The position numbers were made by a program, and so were the translations under genes. Shown one piece after another: positions 36,456-47,311 of a stretch of DNA of 64,000 nucleotides. Numbering within the stretch: position 1 is the first letter of the stretch; every line of letters starts with the position of its first letter. Under the pieces are notes generated by a model. That model ran no database searches and was not told the origin of the DNA. It was given only the letters and a program-made list of their open reading frames with translations. The DNA is from Mactra quadrangularis (taxonomy: Eukaryota; Mollusca; Bivalvia; Venerida; Mactridae). The stretch is taken from NCBI GenBank assembly GCA_025267735.1, contig CM046304.1, positions 13,454,001 to 13,518,000 on the forward strand, written 5' to 3'.

Positions 36456-37415
36456 TGATATGAATTTTATTTTGAAACATTAAAGAAGACGAAAGTGAAT
36501 GTCAAATTTTCTTAAATGTAAAATGTTAATTTCTGTTCATGAAGCTTACATCCTGAATATTTCGAAATATGCATAACTCATTGTTATTAATTACATGGAT
36601 AAAAAAACTGTTGACAAAATTCTGAGAAATTTGTTTGCATAATAAAACTAATATTTTCTTGGATAATTAAATATATGCAACTTTTCTTGAACTTAAATAA
36701 AAAGGTTAAAAGTAAAAGTTCAGTTTAAAAACGCTTTCCTAGTACATGTACATATTCATCAAGGGTCTAGCAATAAGGGGAAATGAAATTTCTGCATTTT
36801 TCAGTTCTACGGATTTGCACTTTATTCTGCCATCCTATACATAGTTTAAGCCATTTCCTGCACCAAAATGACCACAATTCTATTCTCTGCAATACTCTGA
36901 GATATTGATGACGATGACTTACAAGTGGGGTCTTTTTAAGACAACATTTCTGAAGATAAATCCCTTGAAACCTGTGATAATCACAAATATCAAGACCAGA
37001 GGGGAGGGGGCATTTTGAAGGTGAAGGGTGTTAAAACCAAATGTCGTTTCCTACATTTTATAGCAAAAGGAAGCATTACTGAGAGTACCTGTGTACTGTA
37101 TATAAAACAGTAGTAAGCAAACATTTCAGAAAATGGCAACCGTAAAAACACTGGCCTACCATAGAACCAAATGGCAGAGGGAGATCTTTTCAAACTTGTG
37201 TTATATAAGGGACATCACAATCAAATAAAGAAAGCAAGAAGTTTTGGGTATTCCGCCTTCTAATGGACAGTGGCAAAATAAGGACTGCACTAACCTAAAA
37301 CTTGTCCCAAAAGGTTCAAGAACATACAGTTTGAGTGGTGAAGAAATCTTTATTTAAATCATATACGATATCAATTGTAGATCTTTATCAAATTTATTAT
37401 GGAATAATTAATAGC
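36456..37415. other. Unannotated sequence
   Basis: No feature recognised. A short G-rich stretch lies near 37000. Confidence 0.5.
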
Positions 37416-37695
37416 CAGGGACGGATTAAGGATTGTTTTTCTAGGGGGGTCCGAACTTTTTCTAAGGGGGGGAGGTCCAAACTTTCGAACCACTATTGCA
37501 TTATACACTTTCTGTAGAATAATGTAACATTAATATTAAAAACTACATAACCATTAAATCTATGTTCAGCACCGAGAAAAAATTGCTTCATGCTACTTAA
37601 AAATGACTAACAGTCAAGAAAATACACGGATATATACATTTTGGATATTCTTGGGGGTCCGGACCCCCCAGACCCCCACCCCGCTAGATCCGCCT
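37416..37695 (+). mobile_element. hAT-like MITE (CAGGGGCGGATCC family), copy 2
   Basis: Begins CAGGGACGGATTAAGG and ends CGCTAGATCCGCCT, with the family's G-run/C-run interior. Flanking 8-mers TTAATAGC (37408-37415) and ATGATAGC (37696-37703) agree at 6 of 8 positions, a decayed target duplication. Confidence 0.88.
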
Positions 37696-38317
37696 ATGAT
37701 AGCGATGTCTTTGGTATCATATATCTATGATTCATTCAATGATAATGTATGCAAACTCATTAAACATTTCAACATTTATGTGAAGACTTCTCACCAAGTC
37801 TATCTTATAAATATCTTATCAGGCGTTTATAAAACATTACATATATGGAAGTTTGTTTGCATCGCATTTTAATTTAAATTGGGTTTTAATTGCATTCAAA
37901 TATAACAGTGTGTTTTGCAAATCTTATTTGAATTTTGATTAGCTAGACTAAACTGATATGACTTTATACAAATGTACAATTAAATTTGTGTAAATAACTG
38001 ATATACGTATTTCGTAACATTTTTTTTCTTATTCAAGGTATAAACCAAAATTCATATTGAAAATAAAAATATCGTGGACATCTTAGTAATTCTTTTACTG
38101 GTAAACACATTGGCAAAACGATATAGCATTTTTTTCACGTTAACGTGGTAGGGTTATTTCACGATGTACTTACTTTATTACTAGTTGACCGACAGATATG
38201 CAACTTGGTCAAATATTCTCTGGGTGATTGTCTTTTAGAAAAAGCCGTTTGAACCCAGTAAATGGCATTGTCAGCTACTATTGGAAGGGATAAGTGCACG
38301 GTAACAATACCACCTAT
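37696..38317. other. Unannotated sequence
   Basis: No feature recognised. Confidence 0.5.
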
Positions 38318-38858
38318 ATGGAACGCCATTCTGCCATGCGAATAGCTATTCTGCTATGCGAATTTCTATTTGCGAAATGACAAATGCGAAATGACATTTG
38401 CTAATGATTATTGCGAAATGCTTATTGACACAAGGTTATTTTAGAACAATTTCCGCCATTAATCAGACCGCTGTCTTCCAGGAAGGTAGATAGTAAACAG
38501 CAAATTGCATTTATCATTAGCAAATTGCAATTGGCAAATTGCAATTGGCATTTCGCAAATTGCATTTCACAATAATCATTAGCAAATGTCATTTCGCAAA
38601 TTGCATTTCACAATAATCATTAGCAAATGTCATTTCGCAAATTGCATTTCGCATTTATCATTAGCATTTTTCATTTAGCAAATTGCAATTGGCATTTCGC
38701 AAATTGCATTTCACAATAATCATTAGCAAATGTCATTTCGCAAATTGCATTTCACAATAATCATTAGCAAATGTCATTTCGCAAATTGCATTTCGCATTT
38801 ATCATTAGCAAATGTCATTTAGCAAATTGCAATTGGCCTGACAGAATGGCTTTCCATA
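38318..38858. mobile_element. Foldback-type element made of CAAATTGCAATT-like subrepeats
   Basis: The outer ends are inverted: TATGGAACGCCATTCTG (38318) and, reversed from the right, TATGGAAAGCCATTCTG. The right arm consists of about 10 short tandem modules built from CATTTCGCAAATTGCATTT and CAATAATCATTAGCAAATGT. The left arm (38370-38425) contains their inverse, GCGAAATGACATTTGCTAAT. A long right arm of subrepeats with a short inverted left arm is the organisation of foldback elements. A possible short target repeat CACCT lies just outside both ends. Confidence 0.75.
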
Positions 38859-39079
38859 CACCTGACTATGATATCACAAATGCTTCTGTTTCAAGAAGAA
38901 AACTGAGACACAGAGTTTTAAAGAGCTGTAAATATTTCAAATTTGTCAGATTTCAATCCCACCTACACGAGGCTAAGCAGAAAAGAGTGCATCAACGCCA
39001 GTTTTATACTGTTTGCAAACACCTTAAAACTTACCTACGATTTTCCTATTCAAAAAGGAACAAAAACTTGTCACTGTAG
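38836..39079 (+). other. Unassigned basic open frame after the foldback element
   Basis: From the foldback edge to 39079 one frame stays open for about 80 codons (TNASVSRRKLRHRVLKSC, QKRVHQRQFYTVCKHLKTYL). It is Lys/Arg rich, with no recognised domain, no good splice acceptor in support and no promoter evidence. It could be chance, an exon, or transposon-derived. I list it only as an open question. Confidence 0.2.
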
Positions 39080-39694
39080 CATTCTGAAAAGAAATAATTT
39101 TCCAGGGTGTTAGCAAAAGGTCGAGACTAATTTTCACGGTTTCTTCTTAGAACCGTAGCATTTGTGATGTCATAATTACGTGGTATTGCAACCGTGAAGT
39201 GAGTACTGGTACTGAAGTGTACAGGGCATGTGCAGTTGGTTTAGGCGAGCATCCAATAACTGTACAAAAACATAGTGTATAGTATTGATATAAGATTTAA
39301 AATTCAATTAAAAACAAAAAAAACTAAACTGTTTACATAAAAATTAGTTTGGTATAAAAGTAATTAAAGTTTCCATCTTATCTGAAAGTTAATGTATCAT
39401 TCAAAATATCAATGACTCAGTGCATAACTAGTTGACATCATTGTTTATATACAAAAAGTTAGACTAGTTTTGTGTCAGTCCATCGATATTATATACCTAT
39501 GATACATTCTGATTATTAAATTGGTTTGCTCAGTAATTTGAACATTCTAAGTTAATTTGAATAAAATATTTTAAACCCTGCGGACAATTTTATCATCTAT
39601 TTCATTCATGAAGTTGATTATAAAAAGAATATGATAATTATATTCATTACATAAATACAGTTGTGCAAGTAGTGTGCAGTAATATGATATACTA
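39080..39694. other. Unannotated sequence
   Basis: No feature recognised. Confidence 0.5.
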
Positions 39695-40916
39695 TGGTGG
39701 GATATTTCTGCCACCAAACGTCTAAATACATAATTAACCTTTACAGTCTTTACAGGTCAATCTCATGTTTTTGTATGACTTGACCCCTTCAAAATGGCTG
39801 CTACTTAACTAGATTTTGTGATTTTCAGTTAAAGAAAGATGAAAATGTAACTGAATGAAATGCAAATTTAGGGTTGAAAAACAGCGAAAATTGTATTTTC
39901 CTCCCTTTGCTTTGTCTTTTTTGCCATGGTAATTGGGATCATGCTCAAATGGCTATTTTCAGAAAGACAATCACCGAGGGAATAATTTGACCAAGTCGTA
40001 TACATATACCATATACTCCCTATTGAACACCCCGGGGCGTTACATTTTTGGATCGGGGGTGTTGAGTACAAAACCCCGTGGGCGTAACTTTTTTGGAAAA
40101 AAATACAAAATAATGATGGTGAAATTACTGCAACTAATGTTGAAAATTTACCCTTCTAATGTAATATTAAACTTGAATTATTGCTAGTCTGGCTATGTAA
40201 AGAGACATAATGGGCGTAGTATGAGTGGGAGCAGTCCAAAGCTAATACGAAATACATGTGGCAATTTTATTTATCGTTTCTTTACTTATTCAGTGAGGGG
40301 ACACGCGGCCCTGTGCTGCTTATTTTGTCTGGAACTTATTTTGAATTTGTAATCATTTAGACACGCTCGAATTTTTCAAATATAGGGGGCGTTTATTAGT
40401 GGGAGGGGCATTAGATAGAAAATAAACGACATCTATCGGTCAATCAGACATGGAAAAGAGTATCTTGAATTAACTCAATGTATTGCCTTGAGGTGAAAAA
40501 TGGAGACTTTTTACACATGTTATAACCAGTATAGGGTTAACTAGTTAGTTAAGTTGATACTAGTCTAGACAAGTAACTAGTTAACAACTCAAGCTGGTGA
40601 AATTATACAAGTATGGCAGTTGTAGGACGCTAACTTGCATTTTTCGGCACAGCAGTCAAAGCCAGCTTTTGACCTTTGACTGAACAGCGAAAAATACTAT
40701 TCATATACCGCATAGCGCCCAATACATTTTTTTTTTAGATATTTCGAGTTTGCTTTATTATCTTTTATCTAATAAAAAGTGACTGGTCTCATAACTAGTT
40801 AATCACACAAGTAACAAGTTAATTAATTGGTTTACTTGTTAAGTATCTAGTTATTCACTTAACTAACATGTTACTTATGTGGATAGTGGTTATCTGGTGG
40901 CAGAAGTATGCCACCA
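39695..40916. mobile_element. 1.2-kb TA-flanked inverted-repeat element
   Basis: Left end TGGTGGGATATTTCTGCCACC and right end (reversed) TGGTGGCATACTTCTGCCACC agree at all but two or three positions. TA lies on both sides (39693-39694 and 40917-40918). Inside are a second repeat with CCCTATTGAACACCCCGGGGCG (40018-40400, a relative is at 59970-60120) and a palindrome-rich zone of AACTAGTTA motifs (40536-40870). No transposase frame is visible, so it is non-autonomous. Confidence 0.75.
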
Positions 40917-41086
40917 TACTTTTTAGATAGATAGTTTAAATTTAATTATGAAATATGTGATTTCTTCATAAAAAGTCGTAGCGTGCGGTGATATGATCAT
41001 ATGATATATGGATAGATAGTTTTACATATTAATATACATCTAGCGTGTATATGTAATAAGTTATAGGAAATTTAGATTAAGAAAAC

Positions 41087-41360
41087 ATCCAGGTTTTTTT
41101 TCTAAGGGGGTCCGAACTTTTTCTAGGGGGGGGGGGGATCCAAACTTTCGAACCACAACCACATTAAACACATTTTGCAGAATAATGCAACATATTGATA
41201 ATAAAACTACATGACCATTAAATATATGTTAAGCACTGAGGAAAATTGCTTCATGCTACTTAAAAATGACTTACTGTCAATAAATACACTAATGGAATGG
41301 TACATTTTGGAAATTCTAGGGGGGGTCCGGACCCCCCTGACCCCCCCGCTGGATCCGCCT
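41087..41360 (+). mobile_element. hAT-like MITE (CAGGGGCGGATCC family), copy 3, left end missing
   Basis: Starts within the family's left end (ATCCAGG) and ends CTGGATCCGCCT. The long G-run and C-run are present. About 8 bases of the left end are lost, so no target duplication can be read. Confidence 0.85.
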
Positions 41361-42378
41361 ATGGATATTAAGTGATATAAAGTCATTTTAAAGTTTAGAT
41401 TTTTGAGTTATTTTGACATACTGGTACTTGTAAGTGCTTGAAGCTGTAAAAGTATTATTAAATAGTGGAAAATGAAATACAGTGCATTTCAAATCACTCA
41501 CATTTTTTATACCAAGGGAGATTACTCTTCTTAATAAGCTTACTCATTCTAAAAGTTATGTTTTCCTGATCACATGGACATAATTATGTAGCTCTTATTT
41601 TAAAGAAATGTTCAGCACTATGCAGGGTTAATTTTGTTTGAAATATAAAAGTAATATTCGCTGTTCGGTCATTCCACCAGGAGCGTACCATAACAAATGC
41701 ATAATCAATTAACACACATAGTAAATAGTCAATGGCTACTTTCCGTGCTACACACCTGTTTATCACAAATAACCAATGGTACCATATCTTCTACCCATTT
41801 TTCTATATTCGAAGAGAATTTCATTGGACATTCAGGTATGGTAGAGCAAATTACATTGGTTAAAATATAGGTCAAAAGCTTGCTTAGAGAGCTACGCCGA
41901 AAAATAAAGTATTTGCTCATAAGCCATAGTTATCAATAACTACTGTTAATATTATGATAATGTTGTTACTGGTCATAAACTAGGTCATGTATATTTATGT
42001 ATTTTAAAATTGAACTGGCCCACGAAATATAAGTGAATGATGTGATACAGTAGGTCATTTTACTGACTTCGGCATTTAACATTTATTACAAATGTATGTG
42101 CAATATAATTATATCTGGTATATGATATTATGTCAATAAGATGTGTTTAAGTTATAATTAAATTAATTATTAAATTGTTATAATATAATTGATAAAACTG
42201 ACGAGATAAAAGCATAAGATAAAAACATTTACAAAGTGCAATTAGGTACCATGCAGTTTCTGAGCAATGTTTTTCATCACTGCTAAGTCAACTTTTGACC
42301 TATATTTTTAACCAATACAATTTGGTCTAGCATCCTGTATGTCCAATGAAATTATCTTCCGGTATTGAGAAATAGATA
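41361..42378. other. Intergenic or intronic sequence with copies of the CAATTTGCT repeat
   Basis: 41640-41890 carries, in reverse, the repeat described at 2990-3500 (complement of ACCAATGGTACCATATCTTC and AGGTATGGTAGAGCAAATTA). 42290-42400 carries a forward piece of it. The remaining sequence is unannotated. Confidence 0.65.
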
Positions 42379-42580
42379 ATTATTGGTTGTCCTGAAATAA
42401 AGTTTAGTATACGGTCCTAAATTATAAAGATACGGGTCCTGATAAAAAGTATAGTTTATGGTTCTATACTTTCAGTATGCGGGTCCTGTTAAAAGTTTAG
42501 TATACGGTCCCATTTTTCAATATGTGGTTCTACAAAAACGTTTAGTATACGGTCAAATTTGTTCAATAAGCGGATCCCGA
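42379..42580. repeat. Degenerate tandem repeat of TTTAGTATACGGTCC
   Basis: Five to six imperfect 33-40-bp units containing AAAGTTTAGTATACGGTCC or AAGATACGGGTCCTG, ending at the left edge of the 3.05-kb element. Confidence 0.75.
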
Positions 42581-42582
42581 TA

Positions 42583-45500
42583 TATCGAGGGGTTACTGCC
42601 AGAACATGCTATATACCATTTTTTCCAATTTTCACTTTTTTACATTTTCTGAAAGTGCATTTCAATCCGCATATTTTGCACTAATTCACAAGATCCTATC
42701 TTAATTACAACTAACATTATGTAATAAAAACCAAACCAGCTATCTTTCTAACCTTTTAATACCTATATGCCAAATCAGACTATATGTACATAGCTGGTAA
42801 CTTTTAACATTTAAACAACAATCAATGGAACCAGAACATTCTATAACAAGATAGCTCATTTTGGCATGAAGGGTATTAATATCAAATAATACTTTTGAAA
42901 ATGCCAAGACATGCTATCGTCCGATAGGTGGTTTTGTTTGGCAGAAAAGAACATATTTAAGAAACATTTTTTAATGCTAAAACAAGCTATATTGATATAG
43001 CTGCCACACTTATACTCTATAGCAGTAATTTAATCAGCTAAAACCATCTACATTGGGATAGAGCTTTTTGGTAGAAACACATCTTTAACTTAATGTTTTG
43101 TTTTAATGCTCTAAACCAGTTATGTAAAGAAATGTCAGTTTGACCTAGCGGTCAGTTTGCTTTGTTTTGATAAAAGGAAGTGATAAGAAGCTATTATAAT
43201 AACAAAAATGTTTAATTGTAAATAAAATGTTTTCCAGGCATTAAACATTATTATACTGATTATGCTATAATTTTGGGAAGACCTTTACAAAATGATTTTG
43301 GTTTAAAAAACTAAATGAAGCTGTTAAATATTAACAACAAAAGTTGTGTAGGGTTGCATAATTTCATTTTTTAAGATTTCTTAGTTTTCGTATACTTAAA
43401 TGATTTTTTTTGTAAATGTATAACAGGACTCCTCATGGCATGAACTTATTAGATTGTATACCTTTCAAATTAAACAAAATCCAAATAATAATGGTTTTTT
43501 TTGTATATACTTGTAAACAATTATATAAGTAAGAAAAGTTAAGTTTTTATCTGGGATTTTACTTTAAACAACTAGTCAATTTTGTAACTAATGAGGCCTA
43601 ATAACTTAATTTCTGTTGGATAATAGCACCCATACTATTTGTATTTTAGATGAATTAAGAATGAAATGATTGCTCTTAAACTAATCACGGAAATACATGA
43701 AAATTAACCTGCTGTCCAAAGTCATCAGATCATTAAAATTGTTTAATACCGTATAGAGAAATGACGAATAAGCAAGCAACACCAGATAATGTCCTGGAAG
43801 CTACTTCACTGATGATTAGAAGCATGAACATAAAAATCACTTTACGGATTACTGAATGGAAACATGTACCCACAGATTGATATAACGAAATAAAATTCAT
43901 AACATTCTGGACATAAAACACAAAATAGCAAATATTTAATAAAAGAAACGAACATAATGGTAAGCATGTAATACTATGGTAACATAATGTGTTGACAGAC
44001 AATGCTTGGATGACATATCTAAATCAGATGACGAAGATATCACACTCAAAGAGAATATTTGTTCACCAGATACTGGAAATTTATTAAACTTAATTAGCCA
44101 TATATATCATAAATGGAAATAGCAACAAGCTAAAGACAATAAAATACAAAAATAAGAAAAAACTGTAGGCTACAAATTTTCTCAAAGACATTTTTAAAAT
44201 AAATGCAACTGTGTACAGCTTGAGTATGGAAATGGCAAGTTGTTTTATGAGGTCATATATAGATGGGAAATGGTCTCTAATGTAAATAGTGATCAAAAAT
44301 GATTCTCCAGTCACTATAGGCGGGATTAATGTTTTTTATTCAGATAACTGTGGCGGATGACATAGGAATAAAAACATATGTTTACCACACCAAGCTCTCT
44401 TTTGTATATTCTTTTAAAGCACATATATACTAATATAGGAATTTCAATTATAATATTCCAATTATAATTATGAAAGTATTTATACAGACATTATAAAGGT
44501 ACATTTTGTGACCATTATAATTATCATCAAATATTATTTCACCCCAGCTTCATTTTGTGTTACAAATAGTTTGGTGAAAAGTCAACTATCCCTTTAAAGT
44601 ATGTCATGCTTCATTTCAGTAAGATTCTGTTAAAGTTTAGAAACTAGCTTCACGACAAGCTGTATTCAAAATGATTTAACAATGTTACCTGGTGCTTGCT
44701 TCTTAAGGTTTGCATTTGATGAAGATATTCTCTTGTTCAAATTAAATACAAATAAAAACTAGTCAACACTGACAAATGCTAAACAAGTTACTAAGTTTAA
44801 TGCTGATCTTTACATTTTGACAGAAAGGACCTTTGCAAAGAAATAACCAGATTTATTATTTTAGTATAACGACAAAATGTACATTTACCTTCATACAGTG
44901 TTTAAAAGGTAGTTTGCTGTAGTTAAAAACACAAGAAAACTTAAGAAAACGTTAAGAAATTTACATATTGAGACTTGAAAACCTTATCAATAGCTCTGTG
45001 AGTCACAATATCTCGTACATGTATTAGATTTTGAGAATTGACTGTCTAAGTATTTGGGTATTTGACTGGATGTGCCTTACAAGATTGCAATATAGCACTA
45101 TTTAGCATCTTATTGACTCTAAACTGTTGTTTAAGTACACCTCATTGTCAAGCCATAAGCAGCTATAAGCTTGTGTAATGTTCTGGTCCCGTTTATTTGC
45201 TATATTCTACAATTAGTGTCTCTGCCAATACAACCTATCAATATATAGAATGTTTTGGCACAATTCATGCCATTCCAATATAATTTTTAATGCATGCTAT
45301 CTTTTTATAGCATGTTTTGGTACAATAAGTTTTAAACAGAAATTAAAAATTTCATTCAACCAAAACCAGCTATGCGATTATAGCATGTTTTGGCATGAAT
45401 GTATTACATATTTAGGTGCCTATTTTCAGAGCCAGAACAATTTTAGCTATTTGTGACTATGTTAATAAAGATAATGTTAAAAAACATATATCATATTGTG

Positions 45501-45636
45501 AATAACATAAATATGAATAACTCCACTGCGTTAAATTTTCAAAATATCATTTTTTTATCATTTGAAACAGAAAAATGCTCCTCCTGAAAAATTTCAAAAT
45601 ATGGACATAGCAGGTTCTGGCAATAACCCCTCGATA
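42583..45636. mobile_element. 3.05-kb TA-flanked inverted-repeat element
   Basis: Left end TATCGAGGGGTTACTGCCAG and right end (reversed) TATCGAGGGGTTATTGCCAG are inverted repeats, continuing as AACATGCTAT against AACCTGCTAT. TA lies on both sides (42581-42582, 45637-45638). The interior has many AACCAGCTAT/ATAGCATGTT-like motifs in both directions (for example 42735, 42980, 45300, 45368) and no transposase-sized frame; the longest frames are under 95 codons. It is therefore a large non-autonomous element or the relic of one. Its right end lies 28 bases before terminal exon 2. I cannot assign a superfamily beyond TA target preference. Confidence 0.75.
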
Positions 45637-45664
45637 TAAGGTAATTACTGTTTTCTATTTCCAG

Positions 45665-45832
45665 TTTTCTAGAAGGAAGGCTCCTACACCACCATCGTCA
45701 CCAACGAAACCTGAAGAGATATTTACAATGTCCGCACAAGATGTACGTAATCATATTACTCGAAAGAAAAGTGATAAACGTATTCAAAAGACAAGTATGA
45801 GAGAAAAAGTGAACCTTTTTGAACAATTATAG
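45665..45832 (+). CDS. Terminal exon 2 (alternative C-terminus B) of the unrecognised gene
   Basis: Acceptor TACTGTTTTCTATTTCCAG (a strong pyrimidine tract) precedes 55 codons and a TAG at 45830-45832, phase 0 at the start. The peptide opens with a Pro/Ser stretch FSRRKAPTPPSSPTKPEE and ends with IFTMSAQDVRNHITRKKSDK, RIQKTSMREKVNLFEQL. The last ~35 residues parallel terminal exon 1: MSAQDVR with LSAKEMR, TRKK with ARKK, TSM with SNM, KVNLF with KFEIF. Length, phase, stop position and resemblance fit a duplicated exon used instead of exon 1. The first 20 residues are unrelated to exon 1. A third possibility, a separate gene's last exon, cannot be excluded because transcripts are not available. 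Confidence 0.8.
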   Translation, partial: FSRRKAPTPPSSPTKPEEIFTMSAQDVRNHITRKKSDKRIQKTSMREKVNLFEQL

Positions 45833-45862
45833 AAGTGGCTTTAATAGGAATCTTACAGTCTG

Positions 45863-45912
45863 ACAGTGTTAATGTATGGGGCACTAACAGTTGAATAAAA
45901 TTTGACAATTTT
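45863..45912 (+). promoter_or_regulatory. Candidate poly(A) signal inside a MITE right arm
   Basis: The segment GTTAATGTATGGGGCACTAA, CAGTTGAATAAAATTTGACA matches the right arm of the 18481-18634 MITE. It contains AATAAA at 45894-45899, 62 bases after the stop of terminal exon 2. It is the first canonical signal downstream of that stop. Confidence 0.55.
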
Positions 45913-45961
45913 TGTGCTATATCCAACAACAGTGGGTCAATGCTAAATAAAATTCATAAGA

Positions 45962-46090
45962 CAGTGTTCTCACCTGAACAGCCAGTTAGAAAGACTAAAA
46001 GGCCTGTTAAAATTGGCAAAAAGTATAGAAAGAAATTGCCTATTACTTTTCTATTTGAGCTTACTAAACAAAATCTTACTGAGAACACTG
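45962..46090. mobile_element. MITE with CAGTGTTCTCA ends
   Basis: Begins CAGTGTTCTCACCTG and ends TTACTGAGAACACTG, an 11-base inverted pair. Interior blocks AAGACTAAAAGGCCTGTTAA and AATCTTACTGAGAACACTG recur at 57480-57615. At 129 bp it is non-coding. The end sequence resembles hAT MITEs, but an 8-bp duplication is not clear. Confidence 0.75.
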
Positions 46091-46312
46091 TAAGAATGTA
46101 ACATAGAGCTTATTATCGGGACTATGAATAAATGGTTAATTATGGGATTAAAGATATGCGGACTACATGCTGTATATATAAGAAAATATGTATTTTCATG
46201 AAACGGGTAAAGGATACAATAATCTCAGAATGTTATACTGTATGTAAATGTAAGGATTATCTCATAAAAATCATAATTTATATACGCTACCTCTATACAA
46301 TCTGATAATAGT

Positions 46313-46546
46313 GTTCAGTGAACTTTTTAACTTCTTACGAAAAAAGTTATCGTAAGTCAATTTCATAAATGTGCAGTTTAAAGTCAGAAGGATAATGAAG
46401 ATAATTGTGATATGATATTCAAAAGATATGCAATATTCTACTTCAATAATAATTGAAATTGATTGGCCAAAACATGATCCTATAATTAATGTTTCGTGCT
46501 TTAGACTTATGATGATTTTTATCGTAAGGTATTTGGTGAAAAGCAC
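46313..46546. mobile_element. Foldback MITE related to 34554-34784
   Basis: Arms around CTTCTTACGAAAAAAGTTAT and (reversed from the right) CTTACGATAAAAATCATCAT pair. The internal blocks AAAGTCAGAAGGATAATGA and GATATGATATTCAAAAGATA match the inner element at 34690-34735 in reverse. The overlapping 92- and 73-codon frames are within the element. Confidence 0.7.
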
Positions 46547-46756
46547 CACTCATTTTCATGTTGTCACATTTGAATTTTACCTGTTAAGTGAAGAAATTGG
46601 CTTTTATTCTGGTTGTACGTCACCGCACTTTCACCCAATACTGAACTAAACTCGTTGAATACATTAGAAAACTGTTTTATGGTGTAGCTGGAAGCTGTCA
46701 TTAGATGTTGATTTCAGATAAGGATATAACCAATGAAATCACTTTAAGAGATGCAT

Positions 46757-47041
46757 AGGCGGATCTAGCGGGGAAGGAGGTCGGGGGGGGGTCCGGATTC
46801 CCCTCCTAGAATTTCCAAAATGTACTTAAATGTCCATAAGTGTATTTCTTGACTTTAAGTCATTAGTATGAAGCAATTTTTTCTCGTTGCTTTATATAGA
46901 TTTAATGGTTATGTAGTTTTAATTATTAACATGTTGCATTATTCTGCAGAAATTGTATAATGTTGTTGTGCTTTGAAAGTTTGGACCCCCCCCCCTAGAA
47001 AAGTTCGGACCCCCCTAGAAAAAAATCTGGATCCGCCCCTG
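46757..47041 (-). mobile_element. hAT-like MITE (CAGGGGCGGATCC family), copy 4, reverse
   Basis: Starts AGGCGGATCTAGCGGGG and ends CTGGATCCGCCCCTG, the mirror of copy 1. Flanking 8-mers AGATGCAT (46749-46756) and AGATGAAT (47042-47049) differ at one position. This copy preserves the family's CAGGGG end exactly and fixes where the element stops. Confidence 0.92.
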
Positions 47042-47049
47042 AGATGAAT

Positions 47050-47311
47050 AACGCAAGACATTTCACAGAGGAAAATGAAATACAACTGCACATGACCTAT
47101 CAAGGTAAATTTTCAGCATTACAGTGGGGAAAATATAGTGGAGCTATGATTAGTTTGCTTTGAATGAGATTATACCTTTTCTTCTACAATCCTATCACAT
47201 ATATTCAGCATGCATAATACAAGTTATTCATTATATGTAAATAAAATATATTAATCTTGCATTTTGTCATGTTAGTTTTTCATTCTAATGTACTGTAGTT
47301 AATTTGATTTT
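47050..47311. other. Unannotated sequence
   Basis: No feature recognised. Confidence 0.5.

Noticed and set aside
38340..38850. CRISPR-like direct repeats (GCAAATTGCATTT with spacers)
   Set aside because: Units are imperfect, the spacers are the same sequences repeated, the array has inverted ends, and the context is an animal genome. A foldback element fits better.
38836..39079. A real gene in the 102-codon frame
   Set aside because: Its first part lies in the foldback element. The rest is basic and low in information, without a family motif or splice signals, so it is kept only as an unassigned frame.
45780..45832. Villin-headpiece-like ending of terminal exon 2 (FTMSAQDV ... REKVNLF)
   Set aside because: Similarity is limited to a few residues; the Pro-Leu-Trp core of the headpiece is absent and the tail extends beyond Phe.
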